A DNA stretch of 64,000 nt from the NCBI GenBank assembly GCA_937862815.1, contig CALMED010000007.1, forward strand, positions 62,001 to 126,000. The letters are read 5' to 3'. Position 1 is the stretch's first letter; every line of letters begins with the position of its first letter. The notes beneath the pieces were generated by a model, which made no database searches, was not told the DNA's origin, and was given only the letters and a program-made list of their open reading frames with translations. The position numbers and the translations under genes were made by a program. Source of the DNA: an uncultured Chitinophagaceae bacterium. GTDB taxonomy: Bacteria > Bacteroidota > Bacteroidia > Chitinophagales > Chitinophagaceae. Of this stretch, positions 7,912 to 16,654 are shown piece by piece.

Positions 7912-8922
7912 TCACCCATTCAGTATACTACCGGTGTTGGACACCCGAAGATGGTGCGTCATGCCGCAGCGCAGGGCGCGGTTGTTTCGCTGGTGCCCCA
8001 CGGGAAAATCAAAGCAAACGGGATAGTTACAGTCCGGCAACACATCCAGCACAATCTCTTCCAGCTTTCGTCCGAATTCCTCGGAGGGGTCCTCGGAGGG
8101 TTTGATCTTAAACCCGCCGATGATGAGTCCGGCCAGGTGATCCAGCTTGCCGCTCCGCTGCAGGTTGCGGAACATGCGGTCGATGCTGTAGAGGTACTCG
8201 CCGGTATCTTCCACAAAAAGAATTTTGTTGACCGTGCGCAGGTCGCTGGCGCTGCCGGCCAGGTTTTCGATGGTGCGCAGGTTGCCGCCTACCAGCGGTC
8301 CGCTGGCATGTCCCAACCGGTTCAACGGGTGGGGCGGAGCGCTGTATTCCATGGGTTTGCCCAGCAGGGCGTCGCGGATTGTGAGGATTGTTTCCTGCTG
8401 CAGGGCGTCGGCTTTGTTCCAGTCTTCGGGAAAGCTGTTGGTCATCTTGGCATGCAGCGAGGCGATGCCGTACCGCCGGTTGAGGTGGCAGTGCAGCACG
8501 GTGATGTCGCTGAAGCCGATGATCCATTTGGGATGGTGGAGCAGGGGCGAGAAGTCGAGCCGGTCCACAATCCGCACCGCACCGTAACCGCCGCGGGCGC
8601 AGAGGATGGCTTTCACCTGCGTGCTGTTGATCCAGTGCTGCAGGTCGCTGGTCCGCTCCTCATCACTGCCCCCGAAACTGCCCGCCCGTTTGCCGATGGT
8701 GCGGCCCAGCTCCACGCCAAAGCCCCAGCTGCGCAGCAGGGCCACAGCGGGCTGTACGTCTTTTTCCGTAACGAAGCCAGCCGGCGAGGTGATGGCAATG
8801 CGGTCGCCCTCCCGCAAAAAGGGCGGGCGGATGATGGCCGCGCTTTCAGGGGTGGAACGGGCGGCAAGGGGAAGCCCCAGTGCGCTCAGCAAGGTGGTGG
8901 AGAGAAAGTCAAGGCGGTTCAT
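7912..8922 (-). CDS. LD-carboxypeptidase (S66) with N-terminal export leader
   Basis: The 336-aa protein is a second S66 LD-carboxypeptidase. The triad is visible as IGFSDIT (Ser138), LFVEDTGE (Glu238) and FPVGHQRNN (His310). Unlike the paralogue at 3308-4222 it carries about 30 extra N-terminal residues with a hydrophobic stretch (STTLLSALGLPLAAR), suggesting export or membrane anchoring and action on periplasmic murein peptides. The two proteins share many blocks (RGGYG, GPLVGGNL, RSGKL), so they are paralogues, but they are not adjacent. The gene is convergent with the T9SS protein gene; the gap holds two palindromic repeats. Confidence 0.9.
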   Translation of the reverse strand: MNRLDFLSTTLLSALGLPLAARSTPESAAIIRPPFLREGDRIAITSPAGFVTEKDVQPAVALLRSWGFGVELGRTIGKRAGSFGGSDEERTSDLQHWINSTQVKAILCARGGYGAVRIVDRLDFSPLLHHPKWIIGFSDITVLHCHLNRRYGIASLHAKMTNSFPEDWNKADALQQETILTIRDALLGKPMEYSAPPHPLNRLGHASGPLVGGNLRTIENLAGSASDLRTVNKILFVEDTGEYLYSIDRMFRNLQRSGKLDHLAGLIIGGFKIKPSEDPSEEFGRKLEEIVLDVLPDCNYPVCFDFPVGHQRNNRALRCGMTHHLRVSNTGSILNG

Positions 8923-8991
8923 CCTTAAAAGTAAACGTGTTGTGCTATTGAAAAAAATCTATACCCCTTTGTGGAAACTTTTGCACCTGAG

Positions 8992-9050
8992 GTTAAAGAG
9001 TGAAACCACAGTGTACACGGAGTTTTGCACAGAGTTCTACAGAGTGATAC
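8992..9050. repeat. weak copy of the CACGGAG/CTCCGTG intergenic family
   Basis: A stretch with GTGTACACGGAGTTTTGCAC and repeated CAGAGT resembles the better copies at 14708-14825, 29012-29167 and 48828-48876. The rest of the 8923-9144 gap is AT-richer and must hold the promoter of the next gene. Confidence 0.35.
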
Positions 9051-9144
9051 GTTTGAAAATCAACTTCATTCAATGGCACAACACGTTAAAAGTAAGGATT
9101 CCCCTTCGTTACCGCGAGTGCGTATATTGCTGTAAAATTTCCCC

Positions 9145-9939
9145 ATGCGACGCCTGCTGCTGCTGTTATTACTTCCTTTCGTCATTCCCGTTTTTGCCCA
9201 GGATTCGTTGTATCAAAAAAAGGAGTTTACCTATTCCCCGGGCCAGGTACTGCCGTACCGCATCCTCTTCCCGGAGGGCTACGACCGCACCCGTGCCTAC
9301 CCCTTGCTGCTCTTCCTGCACGGCGCCGGTGAGCGGGGTACAGACAACGAGCGCCAGCTCATCCATGGCGGCAAGTTATTCAGCAGCGCCGGAAACCGCA
9401 GCCGCTACCCGGCCATCGTGGTACTGCCGCAGTGTCCGCGGGACGAATGGTGGGCCGCCCTCAAACCCGACACCACCCGCCGGCCGCTGGGACTGGCGTT
9501 TGACTACACAACACCCGCCCGCTGGCCCCTGCAGGCCGTGGCGGCCTTGCTGCAGCAACTGGTGCGGGAGGAAGGGGTGGACGCCCGCCGCATCTACGTA
9601 TCCGGACTTTCCATGGGCGGCATGGGCACGTTTGAACTGGTGTCGCGCTACCCCACCGTATTTGCCGCCGCTCTGCCCATCTGCGGGGGAGGCGATACAC
9701 TGTACCGCAACCGGCAGTTGCGGCGCGTTCCTTTCTGGATCTTTCACGGCGATGCCGACCGGGTGGTGGACGTGCGCTATTCCCGGGCCATGGAGCATCA
9801 CCTCCGCTCGCTGGGCGCGCCCGTGCGGTACACCGAGTACCCCGGGGTGGGACACAACAGCTGGGACCCGGCTTTTGCCGAGCCGGATTACCTCGACTGG
9901 ATGTTCGGGCAACGCCGCAGCCGCAAAGCCCGCTTCTGA
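9145..9939 (+). CDS. secreted alpha/beta hydrolase (predicted peptidase/esterase)
   Basis: The 264-aa protein has a short signal peptide (cleavage after ...IPVFA) and a complete alpha/beta hydrolase core. The oxyanion motif is LFLHGAGERG (about residue 57), the nucleophile Ser156 is in SGLSMGGMG, the acid is Asp205 in HGDADRVVD and the base is His237 in GVGHNSW. This matches the family often annotated as predicted peptidase or feruloyl-esterase-like (COG4099). It acts in the periplasm or outside the cell on an unknown ester or short peptide. It is followed 83 bp later by metG, which has its own promoter. Confidence 0.88.
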   Translation: MRRLLLLLLLPFVIPVFAQDSLYQKKEFTYSPGQVLPYRILFPEGYDRTRAYPLLLFLHGAGERGTDNERQLIHGGKLFSSAGNRSRYPAIVVLPQCPRDEWWAALKPDTTRRPLGLAFDYTTPARWPLQAVAALLQQLVREEGVDARRIYVSGLSMGGMGTFELVSRYPTVFAAALPICGGGDTLYRNRQLRRVPFWIFHGDADRVVDVRYSRAMEHHLRSLGAPVRYTEYPGVGHNSWDPAFAEPDYLDWMFGQRRSRKARF

Positions 9940-9951
9940 GCGCCTGCTTCT

Positions 9952-9983
9952 TTTGGGCAGTGGGGGTGATTGCGGTATTTTTG
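9952..9983 (+). promoter_or_regulatory. metG promoter, Bacteroidota type
   Basis: TTTG (9952-9955), 20 bp, TATTTTTG (9976-9983) is a full match to the Bacteroidota primary sigma-factor consensus, about 40 bp upstream of the metG start codon. Confidence 0.75.
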
Positions 9984-10022
9984 CAGCCCCCGGCACAACG
10001 GCCGGTGTAAACCCGGTAACAG

Positions 10023-12134
10023 ATGCAAGCTCCCAAACGATACCTCATCACGTCCGCCCTGCCTTATGCCAACGGCCTCAAGCACGTGGGTCACCTGGCC
10101 GGCGCCTATATCCCGGCCGATATCTACGCCCGTTACCTGCGGGCGCAGCAACGCGATGTGGTGTTTGTGTGCGGTAGTGATGAACACGGCACCGCCATCC
10201 CCATCCAGGCGGCCAAAGAAGGCACCACGCCCCGCGCCATCATCGACAAGTACCACGAAGCCATGAAGCAGGATTTTGATGATCTCGGCATCAGCTTCGA
10301 CATCTACCACCGCACCAGTGATCCGCTGCACCACGAAACGGCGCAGGAGTTCTTCACCTACCTGCACGAACGGGGAGAGCTGGAGGTAAAAGAAACCGAA
10401 CAGTTTTACGACGAGGCGGCTCACAGCTTCCTGGCCGACCGGTACATCAGGGGCACCTGTCCCGCCTGCGGCAGCGACCGCGCCTTTGGCGACCAGTGCG
10501 AAACCTGCGGCCGCACCCTCAGCCCGGACGAGCTGATCAACCCCGTGAGCACCCTCAGCGGGCAGCCCCCCGTGAAGCGCAGCACCACCCACTGGTACCT
10601 GCCCCTCAACCGGCACGAAGCCTTCCTGCGGGAGTGGATCCTGGAACAGCACAAAGACGACTGGCGGCCCAACGTGGTGGGACAGTGCAAGAGCTGGATT
10701 GAAGGCGGACTGCAAGCCCGGGCCGTTACCCGCGACCTCGAATGGGGCATCCCCGTACCACTGCCCGGCGCCGAAGGAAAAAAACTGTATGTGTGGTTCG
10801 ATGCGCCCATCGGCTACATCAGCGCCACCCGGCATTGGGCGCTGGACAACCAGAAAGAGTGGGAGCCTTACTGGTACGACAACGACACGCAGCTGGTCCA
10901 CTTCATCGGAAAAGACAACATCGTCTTCCATGCCATCATCTTCCCCGTGATGCTGAAGCTGCACGGCAACATCCTGCCGGCCTTTGTGCCCGCCAACGAA
11001 TTCCTCAACCTGGAAGGCGACAAGATGAGCACCAGCCGCAACTGGAAACTCGATATGCGGGATTACATCACCGACTTTGTGAAGAAAGACAACGGCGGTC
11101 CGCAGGCGGCCGATATGCTGCGGTATTACCTCACCCAGATAGCGCCCGAGACCAAGGACAGCGAGTTTACCTGGAAGGGTTTCCAGGACGCCGTGAACAG
11201 CGAGCTGGTGAGCGTCTTCGGTAACTTCGTCAACCGCACCTGGGTGCTGATGCACAAACTCTGCGGCGGCAAAGTGCCCCGCCTGCACAACGAACTGCTG
11301 GATGCAACCGACCACGAACTGATGGCCGACATCCGGGCAGCGAAGGAAAAAGTGGAGCACCTGCTCGAAACCTTCAAGTTCCGCGAGGCCCTCTTTGAGG
11401 TGATAGACCTCAGCCGCAAAGGCAACCAGTACATGCAGAAGAAGGAGCCCTGGATCGTGGCCCGCCAGCTGGCCGGCAATCCCGCGGCGCAGCAAAGCAT
11501 TGACAATACCCTGCACCTCTGCCTGCAGCTCAGCGCCAACCTGGCCATCCTCATCAATCCCTTCCTTCCCCATACGGCCCGCAAAATGCTGTACATGATG
11601 AAGGTGGTGGAGCGCATGCTGGAATGGCGCAATGCCGGCAAGCTGCAGCTGCTGAGCGTGGGCTATGCCCTCCGGGCCCCGGAACTGCTGTTCCGCAAGA
11701 TCGACGACGACGAAATCACTTACCAGGTGGAAAAACTGAAAAAAGGAATGATACAACCAGAAGCTTCCGCGCCGGCACCGGTACCCGCTGCCGCCGCACC
11801 CGCCAAAGCGGAAATTGTGTACGATGATTTTGCCAAACTCGACCTCCGCGTGGGCACCATCACGGCCGCCGAAAAAGTGGAGAAAGCCGATAAGCTGCTG
11901 AAGTTGTCGGTGGACATGGGCACCGAAACCCGCACCATCGTGAGCGGCATCGCCCTGCATTTTGCCCCCGAAGCCATCGTGGGCAAGCAGGTAGTGGTGG
12001 TGGCCAACCTGGCGCCGCGGAAGATGCGGGGCATCGAAAGCCAGGGTATGATCCTGATGGCCGAAGACGCGGCCGGCGCCCTTCATTTTGTACGGCCCGA
12101 AACCATCGTCAACCCCGGAGCGGCGGTGAGCTGA
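10023..12134 (+). CDS. metG: methionyl-tRNA synthetase
   Basis: The 703-aa protein charges tRNA-Met. The class I signature is present as PYANGLKHVGHLAG near residue 15 and the KMSKS-type loop as DKMSTSRNW near residue 335. The knuckle CPACGS...CETCGR (about residues 145-165) is the zinc-binding insertion of the MetG1 type. An anticodon-binding helical domain follows, then a Pro/Ala-rich linker (about 575-595), then a C-terminal Trbp111-type tRNA-binding domain (DFAKLDLRVGTI to the end) that normally gives dimerisation. The length is usual for Bacteroidota MetG. Its promoter and terminator are both visible, so it looks monocistronic. Confidence 0.98.
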   Translation: MQAPKRYLITSALPYANGLKHVGHLAGAYIPADIYARYLRAQQRDVVFVCGSDEHGTAIPIQAAKEGTTPRAIIDKYHEAMKQDFDDLGISFDIYHRTSDPLHHETAQEFFTYLHERGELEVKETEQFYDEAAHSFLADRYIRGTCPACGSDRAFGDQCETCGRTLSPDELINPVSTLSGQPPVKRSTTHWYLPLNRHEAFLREWILEQHKDDWRPNVVGQCKSWIEGGLQARAVTRDLEWGIPVPLPGAEGKKLYVWFDAPIGYISATRHWALDNQKEWEPYWYDNDTQLVHFIGKDNIVFHAIIFPVMLKLHGNILPAFVPANEFLNLEGDKMSTSRNWKLDMRDYITDFVKKDNGGPQAADMLRYYLTQIAPETKDSEFTWKGFQDAVNSELVSVFGNFVNRTWVLMHKLCGGKVPRLHNELLDATDHELMADIRAAKEKVEHLLETFKFREALFEVIDLSRKGNQYMQKKEPWIVARQLAGNPAAQQSIDNTLHLCLQLSANLAILINPFLPHTARKMLYMMKVVERMLEWRNAGKLQLLSVGYALRAPELLFRKIDDDEITYQVEKLKKGMIQPEASAPAPVPAAAAPAKAEIVYDDFAKLDLRVGTITAAEKVEKADKLLKLSVDMGTETRTIVSGIALHFAPEAIVGKQVVVVANLAPRKMRGIESQGMILMAEDAAGALHFVRPETIVNPGAAVS

Positions 12135-12157
12135 TGGTGCGCTGTTAAGATTTTTCA

Positions 12158-12185
12158 AATGCCTCCGCTTTTGGGGGCATTTTTT
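12158..12185 (+). terminator. rho-independent terminator after metG
   Basis: AATGCCTCC (12158-12166) pairs with GGGGGCATT (12173-12181) with one G-T pair, followed by T residues to 12185. Confidence 0.85.
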
Positions 12186-12222
12186 ATGCACCAAATGCGA
12201 AAACGCCTAACTTCGAACTAAA

Positions 12223-12236
12223 TAGTTGCATAACTA
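12223..12236. promoter_or_regulatory. MarR/TetR-like operator palindrome before the beta-oxidation gene
   Basis: TAGTTGCATAACTA is a perfect palindrome (TAGTT, 4 bp, AACTA) about 90 bp upstream of the beta-oxidation gene and just downstream of TAACTTCG (12208-12215), a near match to the -7 element. Repressor sites of the MarR type have this form. No MarR gene is in the window. Confidence 0.5.
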
Positions 12237-12325
12237 ACTAATTTTTTTCCAGGCGTGGCACGATCCCTGCCGGCAGGTACAACCGGGGCCGGGACCGTGG
12301 CTCCGCTCCTCTAACAACAAGCTGT

Positions 12326-14707
12326 ATGAAACGTAAGATCAGAAACGTGGCGGTGCTGGGTTCCGGCGTGATGGGTTCCCGCATTGCCTGTCATTTTGCA
12401 GGCGCCGGTGTGCAGGTGCTGCTGCTCGACATTGCCCCCAAGGCCCCCGAAGGAACCGTGCTGTCCCCGGCGGAAAAAAACAAGATTGTAAACGACGCCC
12501 TCGCCGCCGCGCTCAAGAGCAATCCCTCGCCGGTGTACACCAAAGACGTGGCGAAACGTATCCGCACCGGCAACTTCGACGATCACATGAAAGACATCGC
12601 GTCCTGCGACTGGATCATTGAAGTGGTGGTGGAGCGGCTCGACATCAAACAACAGGTGTTTGAACAGGTGGAGCGCTACCGCAAGCCAGGTACGTTGGTT
12701 ACTTCCAATACGTCCGGTATTCCCATTCATATGATGACGGAAGGACGGAGTGAGGATTTCAAAAAGCATTTCGGTGGCACGCACTTCTTCAACCCGCCGC
12801 GGTACCTGCGCCTGCTGGAGATCATCCCCACGCCGCATACCGATCCGGCGGTGGTGGACTTCCTGATGGAGTACGGCGATCTCATCCTGGGTAAGACCAC
12901 CGTGCTGTGCAAGGACACCCCCGCTTTCATTGCCAACCGCATCGGGGTGTTCAGCATCATGAACATCTTTCACCTGATGCAGCAGCAGGGACTGAGCATT
13001 GATGAGATAGAAGCGCTCACCGGTCCCGTGATCGGCCGTCCCAAGTCGGCCACTTTCCGCACGGCCGACGTGGTGGGCATTGATACCCTCGTGAAAGTGG
13101 CGAAGGGCGTGGCCGATAACTGTCCGCACGACGAAGCCCGCGGCAAGTTCACCATCCCTTCGTGGCTGGAGCAACTGGTGGCCAACAACTGGCTGGGCGA
13201 CAAGAGCGGACAGGGATTCTTCAAGAAAACAAAAGGGCCCGACGGGGCGAAGGAGATCCTCACCCTCGACCTGGCCACCATGGAATACAAGGCCCGCAGC
13301 AAGCCCCGCTTTGCCAGCGTGGACGCCGCCAAACCGATCGACGACCTGCGGCAGCGGATCCAGCTGCTGTACGCGGCACCCGACAAGGCGGGCAACTTCA
13401 TCCGCGAATTTCATTACGGTCTTTTCTCTTATATCTCACACCGCATTCCCGAAATCAGCGAGGAACTGTACCGGGTGGACGATGCCATGATGGCCGGTTT
13501 TGGCTGGGAGATCGGCGCGTTTGAAACATGGGACCTGGTAGGCGTGGCCAAAGCCGCCGCGGCCATGAAAGAAGCCGGCTACAGCGTGGCGCCCTGGGTG
13601 GATGCGATGCTCGCGGCCGGCCATGCGCAGTTCTACAAAGTGGAGGGTGGCAAGCGTTACTGTTACGATCCGGCGAGCGGCAGCTACAAAGCGATGCCGG
13701 GTGCCGAAACCTTCCTGGTGATGAAGAATTTTGAAGGGCAGACCCTGTGGAAGAACAGCGTGTGCCGTCTTTATCACCTGGGTGATGAGGTGCTCGGACT
13801 GGAATGGAACACCAAGATGAACAGCATCGGCGCCGAAGTACTGGAAGGCATCAGCAAGTCGGTAACGTTGGCCGAAGAAAAATACAAAGGCCTGGTCATT
13901 GCCAACGAAGGCGCCAACTTCAGCGCGGGTGCTAATGTGGGTATGATCTTTTTGTTTGCAGTGGAGCAGGAGTACGACGAGCTCGACCTCGCCATCCGCA
14001 TGTTCCAGAACGCGATGATGCGGGTGCGCTATTCGTCGGTACCCGTGGTATCGGCACCCCACGGACTCACGCTGGGCGGCGGATGTGAGCTCAACCTGCA
14101 CGCCGACAAATGCTGTGCGGCCGCTGAAACCTACATCGGGCTGGTGGAACTGGGCGTGGGCCTCATCCCCGGCGGGGGAGGCACCAAAGAGTTTGTGCTG
14201 CGGGCCGCCGATGAGATGCACGAAGACGAACCCGAAACCATCACCCTCAAAAACCGCTTCCTGTCCATTGCCACCGCCAAAGTGGCCACCTCGGCGCACG
14301 AAGGCTTCGGCATCGGTGTTTTCCGGAAGGGACTGGATGAAGTGGTGATGAACCAGGGACGCCGCATTGCAGAAGCGAAACGAAGTGTGCTCGATTTGTA
14401 CGATAGCGGGTATGTGATGCCCGTGCAGCGCAGCGATATCAAAGTGCTGGGCCAGTCGGCCCTCGGCGCCCTCTACGCCGGCATCAACGGCATGTGGCGG
14501 GCGGGCTATGCCACCGACCACGATGCCCTGGTGGCCCGCAAGCTGGCATATGTGATGTGCGGCGGCGATCTCAGCGAACCCACGCTGGTATCGGAGCAGT
14601 ACCTCCTCGACCTGGAGCGGGAAGCTTTCCTGAGCCTTTGCGGCGAACGGAAAACCCTGGAGCGTATCCAGAGCGTGCTCAAAAGCGGGCGGCCGGTACG
14701 GAATTAA
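12326..14707 (+). CDS. 3-hydroxyacyl-CoA dehydrogenase / enoyl-CoA hydratase fusion (FadN type)
   Basis: The 793-aa protein carries two fatty-acid beta-oxidation steps. The N-terminal NAD-binding domain has GSGVMGSRIA (residues 12-21) and the dehydrogenase signature HFFNPPRYLRLLEIIP (about 152), followed by the two helical C-domains. From about residue 490 a crotonase domain follows, with GANFSAGAN and GLTLGGGCELNLHADK forming the oxyanion region and GLVELGVGLIPGGGGTKE after it. This order (dehydrogenase first, hydratase second) is that of FadN, not FadB. FadN is usually next to a thiolase and an acyl-CoA dehydrogenase; here neither is present and an ABC transporter follows. A MarR-like operator lies upstream. 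Confidence 0.94.
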   Translation: MKRKIRNVAVLGSGVMGSRIACHFAGAGVQVLLLDIAPKAPEGTVLSPAEKNKIVNDALAAALKSNPSPVYTKDVAKRIRTGNFDDHMKDIASCDWIIEVVVERLDIKQQVFEQVERYRKPGTLVTSNTSGIPIHMMTEGRSEDFKKHFGGTHFFNPPRYLRLLEIIPTPHTDPAVVDFLMEYGDLILGKTTVLCKDTPAFIANRIGVFSIMNIFHLMQQQGLSIDEIEALTGPVIGRPKSATFRTADVVGIDTLVKVAKGVADNCPHDEARGKFTIPSWLEQLVANNWLGDKSGQGFFKKTKGPDGAKEILTLDLATMEYKARSKPRFASVDAAKPIDDLRQRIQLLYAAPDKAGNFIREFHYGLFSYISHRIPEISEELYRVDDAMMAGFGWEIGAFETWDLVGVAKAAAAMKEAGYSVAPWVDAMLAAGHAQFYKVEGGKRYCYDPASGSYKAMPGAETFLVMKNFEGQTLWKNSVCRLYHLGDEVLGLEWNTKMNSIGAEVLEGISKSVTLAEEKYKGLVIANEGANFSAGANVGMIFLFAVEQEYDELDLAIRMFQNAMMRVRYSSVPVVSAPHGLTLGGGCELNLHADKCCAAAETYIGLVELGVGLIPGGGGTKEFVLRAADEMHEDEPETITLKNRFLSIATAKVATSAHEGFGIGVFRKGLDEVVMNQGRRIAEAKRSVLDLYDSGYVMPVQRSDIKVLGQSALGALYAGINGMWRAGYATDHDALVARKLAYVMCGGDLSEPTLVSEQYLLDLEREAFLSLCGERKTLERIQSVLKSGRPVRN

Positions 14708-14825
14708 AAGTCTCTCTGTAAGAGAAAAGAACACGGAGATGAGGAGCATAAGAGGAACACGGAGAATTGGTTCAATACATACCGTTCTCCGTGCCCATCG
14801 TGTCTCATTTCCTCCGTGTTGAATA
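14708..14825. repeat. nested inverted repeat of the CACGGAG/CTCCGTG family
   Basis: AACACGGAG (14730-14738) pairs with CTCCGTGTT (14812-14820), and inside it CACGGAGAA (14758-14766) pairs with TTCTCCGTG (14785-14793). The element fills most of the gap between the beta-oxidation gene and the ABC ATPase gene and could also act on transcription between them. Confidence 0.65.
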
Positions 14826-14851
14826 CAACCTTTTTAAATGATGTTCTTCCT

Positions 14852-15742
14852 ATGAGTATTCTCACCATCCACCAGCTCGCCAAAACCTACGGCCGCGTTC
14901 AGGCCCTGAAAGGGGTTTCGTTTGATGTACCCGAGGGGGCCGTTTTTGGCATCCTGGGTCCCAACGGCAGCGGCAAGACCACCCTGCTCAGCATCGTGCT
15001 GGGCGTGTTGGGCGCCGACAGCGGCCATTATGAATGGTTTGGGCAAACCGCCTCACCGGATCTGCGCAATCAGATCGGCTCCCTGCTGGAGACGCCAAAT
15101 TTTTACCACTACCTCTCGGCCGTGAATAACCTCCGCATTACCCACAGCATCAGCGGCCGGGGCGATGCCGATGGCATTGAAGCGGTGCTGCACAAGGTGA
15201 AGCTGCACGAGCGGCGGCGCAGCCGGTTCAGCACCTACAGCCTGGGTATGAAACAACGGCTGGCCATCGCCGCCGCCCTGCTGGGCGAACCCCGCATCCT
15301 GGTGCTCGACGAACCCACCAACGGGCTCGACCCCGTGGGCATCGCCGAAATACGGGAGCTGATCATTGAGTTGAGTCGCAAAGGCCACACCGTTATCATG
15401 GCCAGTCACCTGCTCGATGAAGTGGAGAAAGTATGCACGCACGTAGCCATCCTCAAAACCGGTACCCTGGTGGCGGCCGGACCGGTACACGACGTGCTGG
15501 TGGACGAAGACATCGTGGAACTGGCGGCAGCCGACATCCCCCGTTTGCGTACAGTAGTGGAGGGCTTTCCCGGCGTTCACCAGGTAGTATCCACCGATCA
15601 TTTTGTACAGCTGTATTTTCCCAAAGGAACGGCCGCCCTCGACCAGGTGAACGAACACTGCTTCCGCAAAGGCGTGGTGCTGCATCACCTGCTCCTGAAA
15701 CGCAAGCGGCTGGAAGAAAAGTTTTTTGAGCTAACCGGGTAA
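14852..15742 (+). CDS. ABC transporter ATP-binding protein
   Basis: The 296-aa protein is the ATPase of an ABC-2 type exporter. Walker A is GPNGSGKTT, the signature is YSLGMKQR, Walker B is ILVLDEPTNGLDP and the switch histidine is in IMASHLLDE. The start chosen is the ATG at 14852; an in-frame GTG at 14816 lies in the upstream repeat and would add 12 residues before the first strand. About 75 C-terminal residues beyond the ATPase core are typical of the CcmA/NatA/DrrA-like group. The permease gene follows after 84 bp. The exported substrate is unknown. Confidence 0.93.
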   Translation: MSILTIHQLAKTYGRVQALKGVSFDVPEGAVFGILGPNGSGKTTLLSIVLGVLGADSGHYEWFGQTASPDLRNQIGSLLETPNFYHYLSAVNNLRITHSISGRGDADGIEAVLHKVKLHERRRSRFSTYSLGMKQRLAIAAALLGEPRILVLDEPTNGLDPVGIAEIRELIIELSRKGHTVIMASHLLDEVEKVCTHVAILKTGTLVAAGPVHDVLVDEDIVELAAADIPRLRTVVEGFPGVHQVVSTDHFVQLYFPKGTAALDQVNEHCFRKGVVLHHLLLKRKRLEEKFFELTG

Positions 15743-15826
15743 GATGCAATTATTGTGCGTCTCCGGACCCCGTCAGGCCCCCCCTCAATACGAAACCCGC
15801 AACGCTTAACCCGCAACAAAAAAAAC

Positions 15827-16642
15827 ATGCTTTCTCTTCTCCGCACCGAATGGCTCAAGATCCGCAACTACCCGGGCTTCTGGTGGGTCACCGGCCTCAC
15901 CCTGCTGTCGTACCCCGGCATCAACAGCCTCTTTTACTTCATCTACAAACAGCAGGTGAACAGCAAGGAGATGGCGGGGCAGGTGGTGCAGATGCTGGTG
16001 GGCAACCCCTTCGCCTTTCCGGAAGTGTTCCGTACGGTGGCCTACACCTCTTCGGTGTTTATCTTCATCCCGGCCATCCTCATCATCATGCTCATCAGCA
16101 ATGAGTTCACTTTTAAAACGCACCGGCAAAATATCATTGACGGCTGGAGCCGCGGTGAGTTCCTGCTGGCTAAGTTTTTCAACGTCGTGATCATTACCCT
16201 GCTGGTGACGGCGCTCAACGCGGCGGTGACCCTGGTAATCGGTTATCTCAACAAAGAAGCCGGTACGGAGCCCTACTGGAAACTCGCCCATTACACCGCC
16301 CTTTTCGGTCTGCAGGTTTTCTCCCAGCTTTCCTTTGCTTTCCTTCTCGGGTTGCTCATCCGCCGGGCCTTCATCGCGTTGGGCGTTTTCATCTTTTACA
16401 TGATGATCCTCGAACAGATAGCGATGGGGTTGCTGAAACAGTTTGCCCGAGACGCCGGGCGTTTCCTGCCCCTGGAAGTGTCGGACCGTATCACGCCCGT
16501 ACCTGCTTTCCTGGGCCGGCTGAATGAAAAAGTATATGAGAAAAGCCTGCAGCTCGTGAACGAACACGTGTGGTACACCCTGCTGTACACCGGGGTGTTC
16601 TGGCTGCTTTGTCTGTGGATCTATAAAAAAAGGGATCTCTGA
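15827..16642 (+). CDS. ABC-2 type transporter permease
   Basis: The 271-aa protein has about six hydrophobic segments (starting near residues 18, 65, 110, 150, 180 and 250) and the layout of an ABC-2 permease: an N-terminal LRTEWLKIRNYPGFW and the conserved FTFKTHRQNIIDGWSRGEF loop between the second and third segments. The ATG at 15827 is chosen because the upstream in-frame extension is proline-rich and has no hydrophobic character. It pairs with the ATPase at 14852-15742. The gap before it contains AACCCGCAAC-type sequence also seen near 38272-38298. Confidence 0.9.
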   Translation: MLSLLRTEWLKIRNYPGFWWVTGLTLLSYPGINSLFYFIYKQQVNSKEMAGQVVQMLVGNPFAFPEVFRTVAYTSSVFIFIPAILIIMLISNEFTFKTHRQNIIDGWSRGEFLLAKFFNVVIITLLVTALNAAVTLVIGYLNKEAGTEPYWKLAHYTALFGLQVFSQLSFAFLLGLLIRRAFIALGVFIFYMMILEQIAMGLLKQFARDAGRFLPLEVSDRITPVPAFLGRLNEKVYEKSLQLVNEHVWYTLLYTGVFWLLCLWIYKKRDL

Positions 16643-16654
16643 TCCGGCTCACCT

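Noticed and set aside
9888..12194. A 768-aa open frame on the minus strand across metG
   Set aside because: It is the shadow of the GC-rich metG reading frame, has low-complexity His/Gly/Val composition and no domain pattern.
15796..15818. AACCCGCAAC words before the ABC permease as a regulator site
   Set aside because: Similar words occur at 38272-38298 and near 32500 next to unrelated genes, so they look like dispersed repeat words, not an operator.
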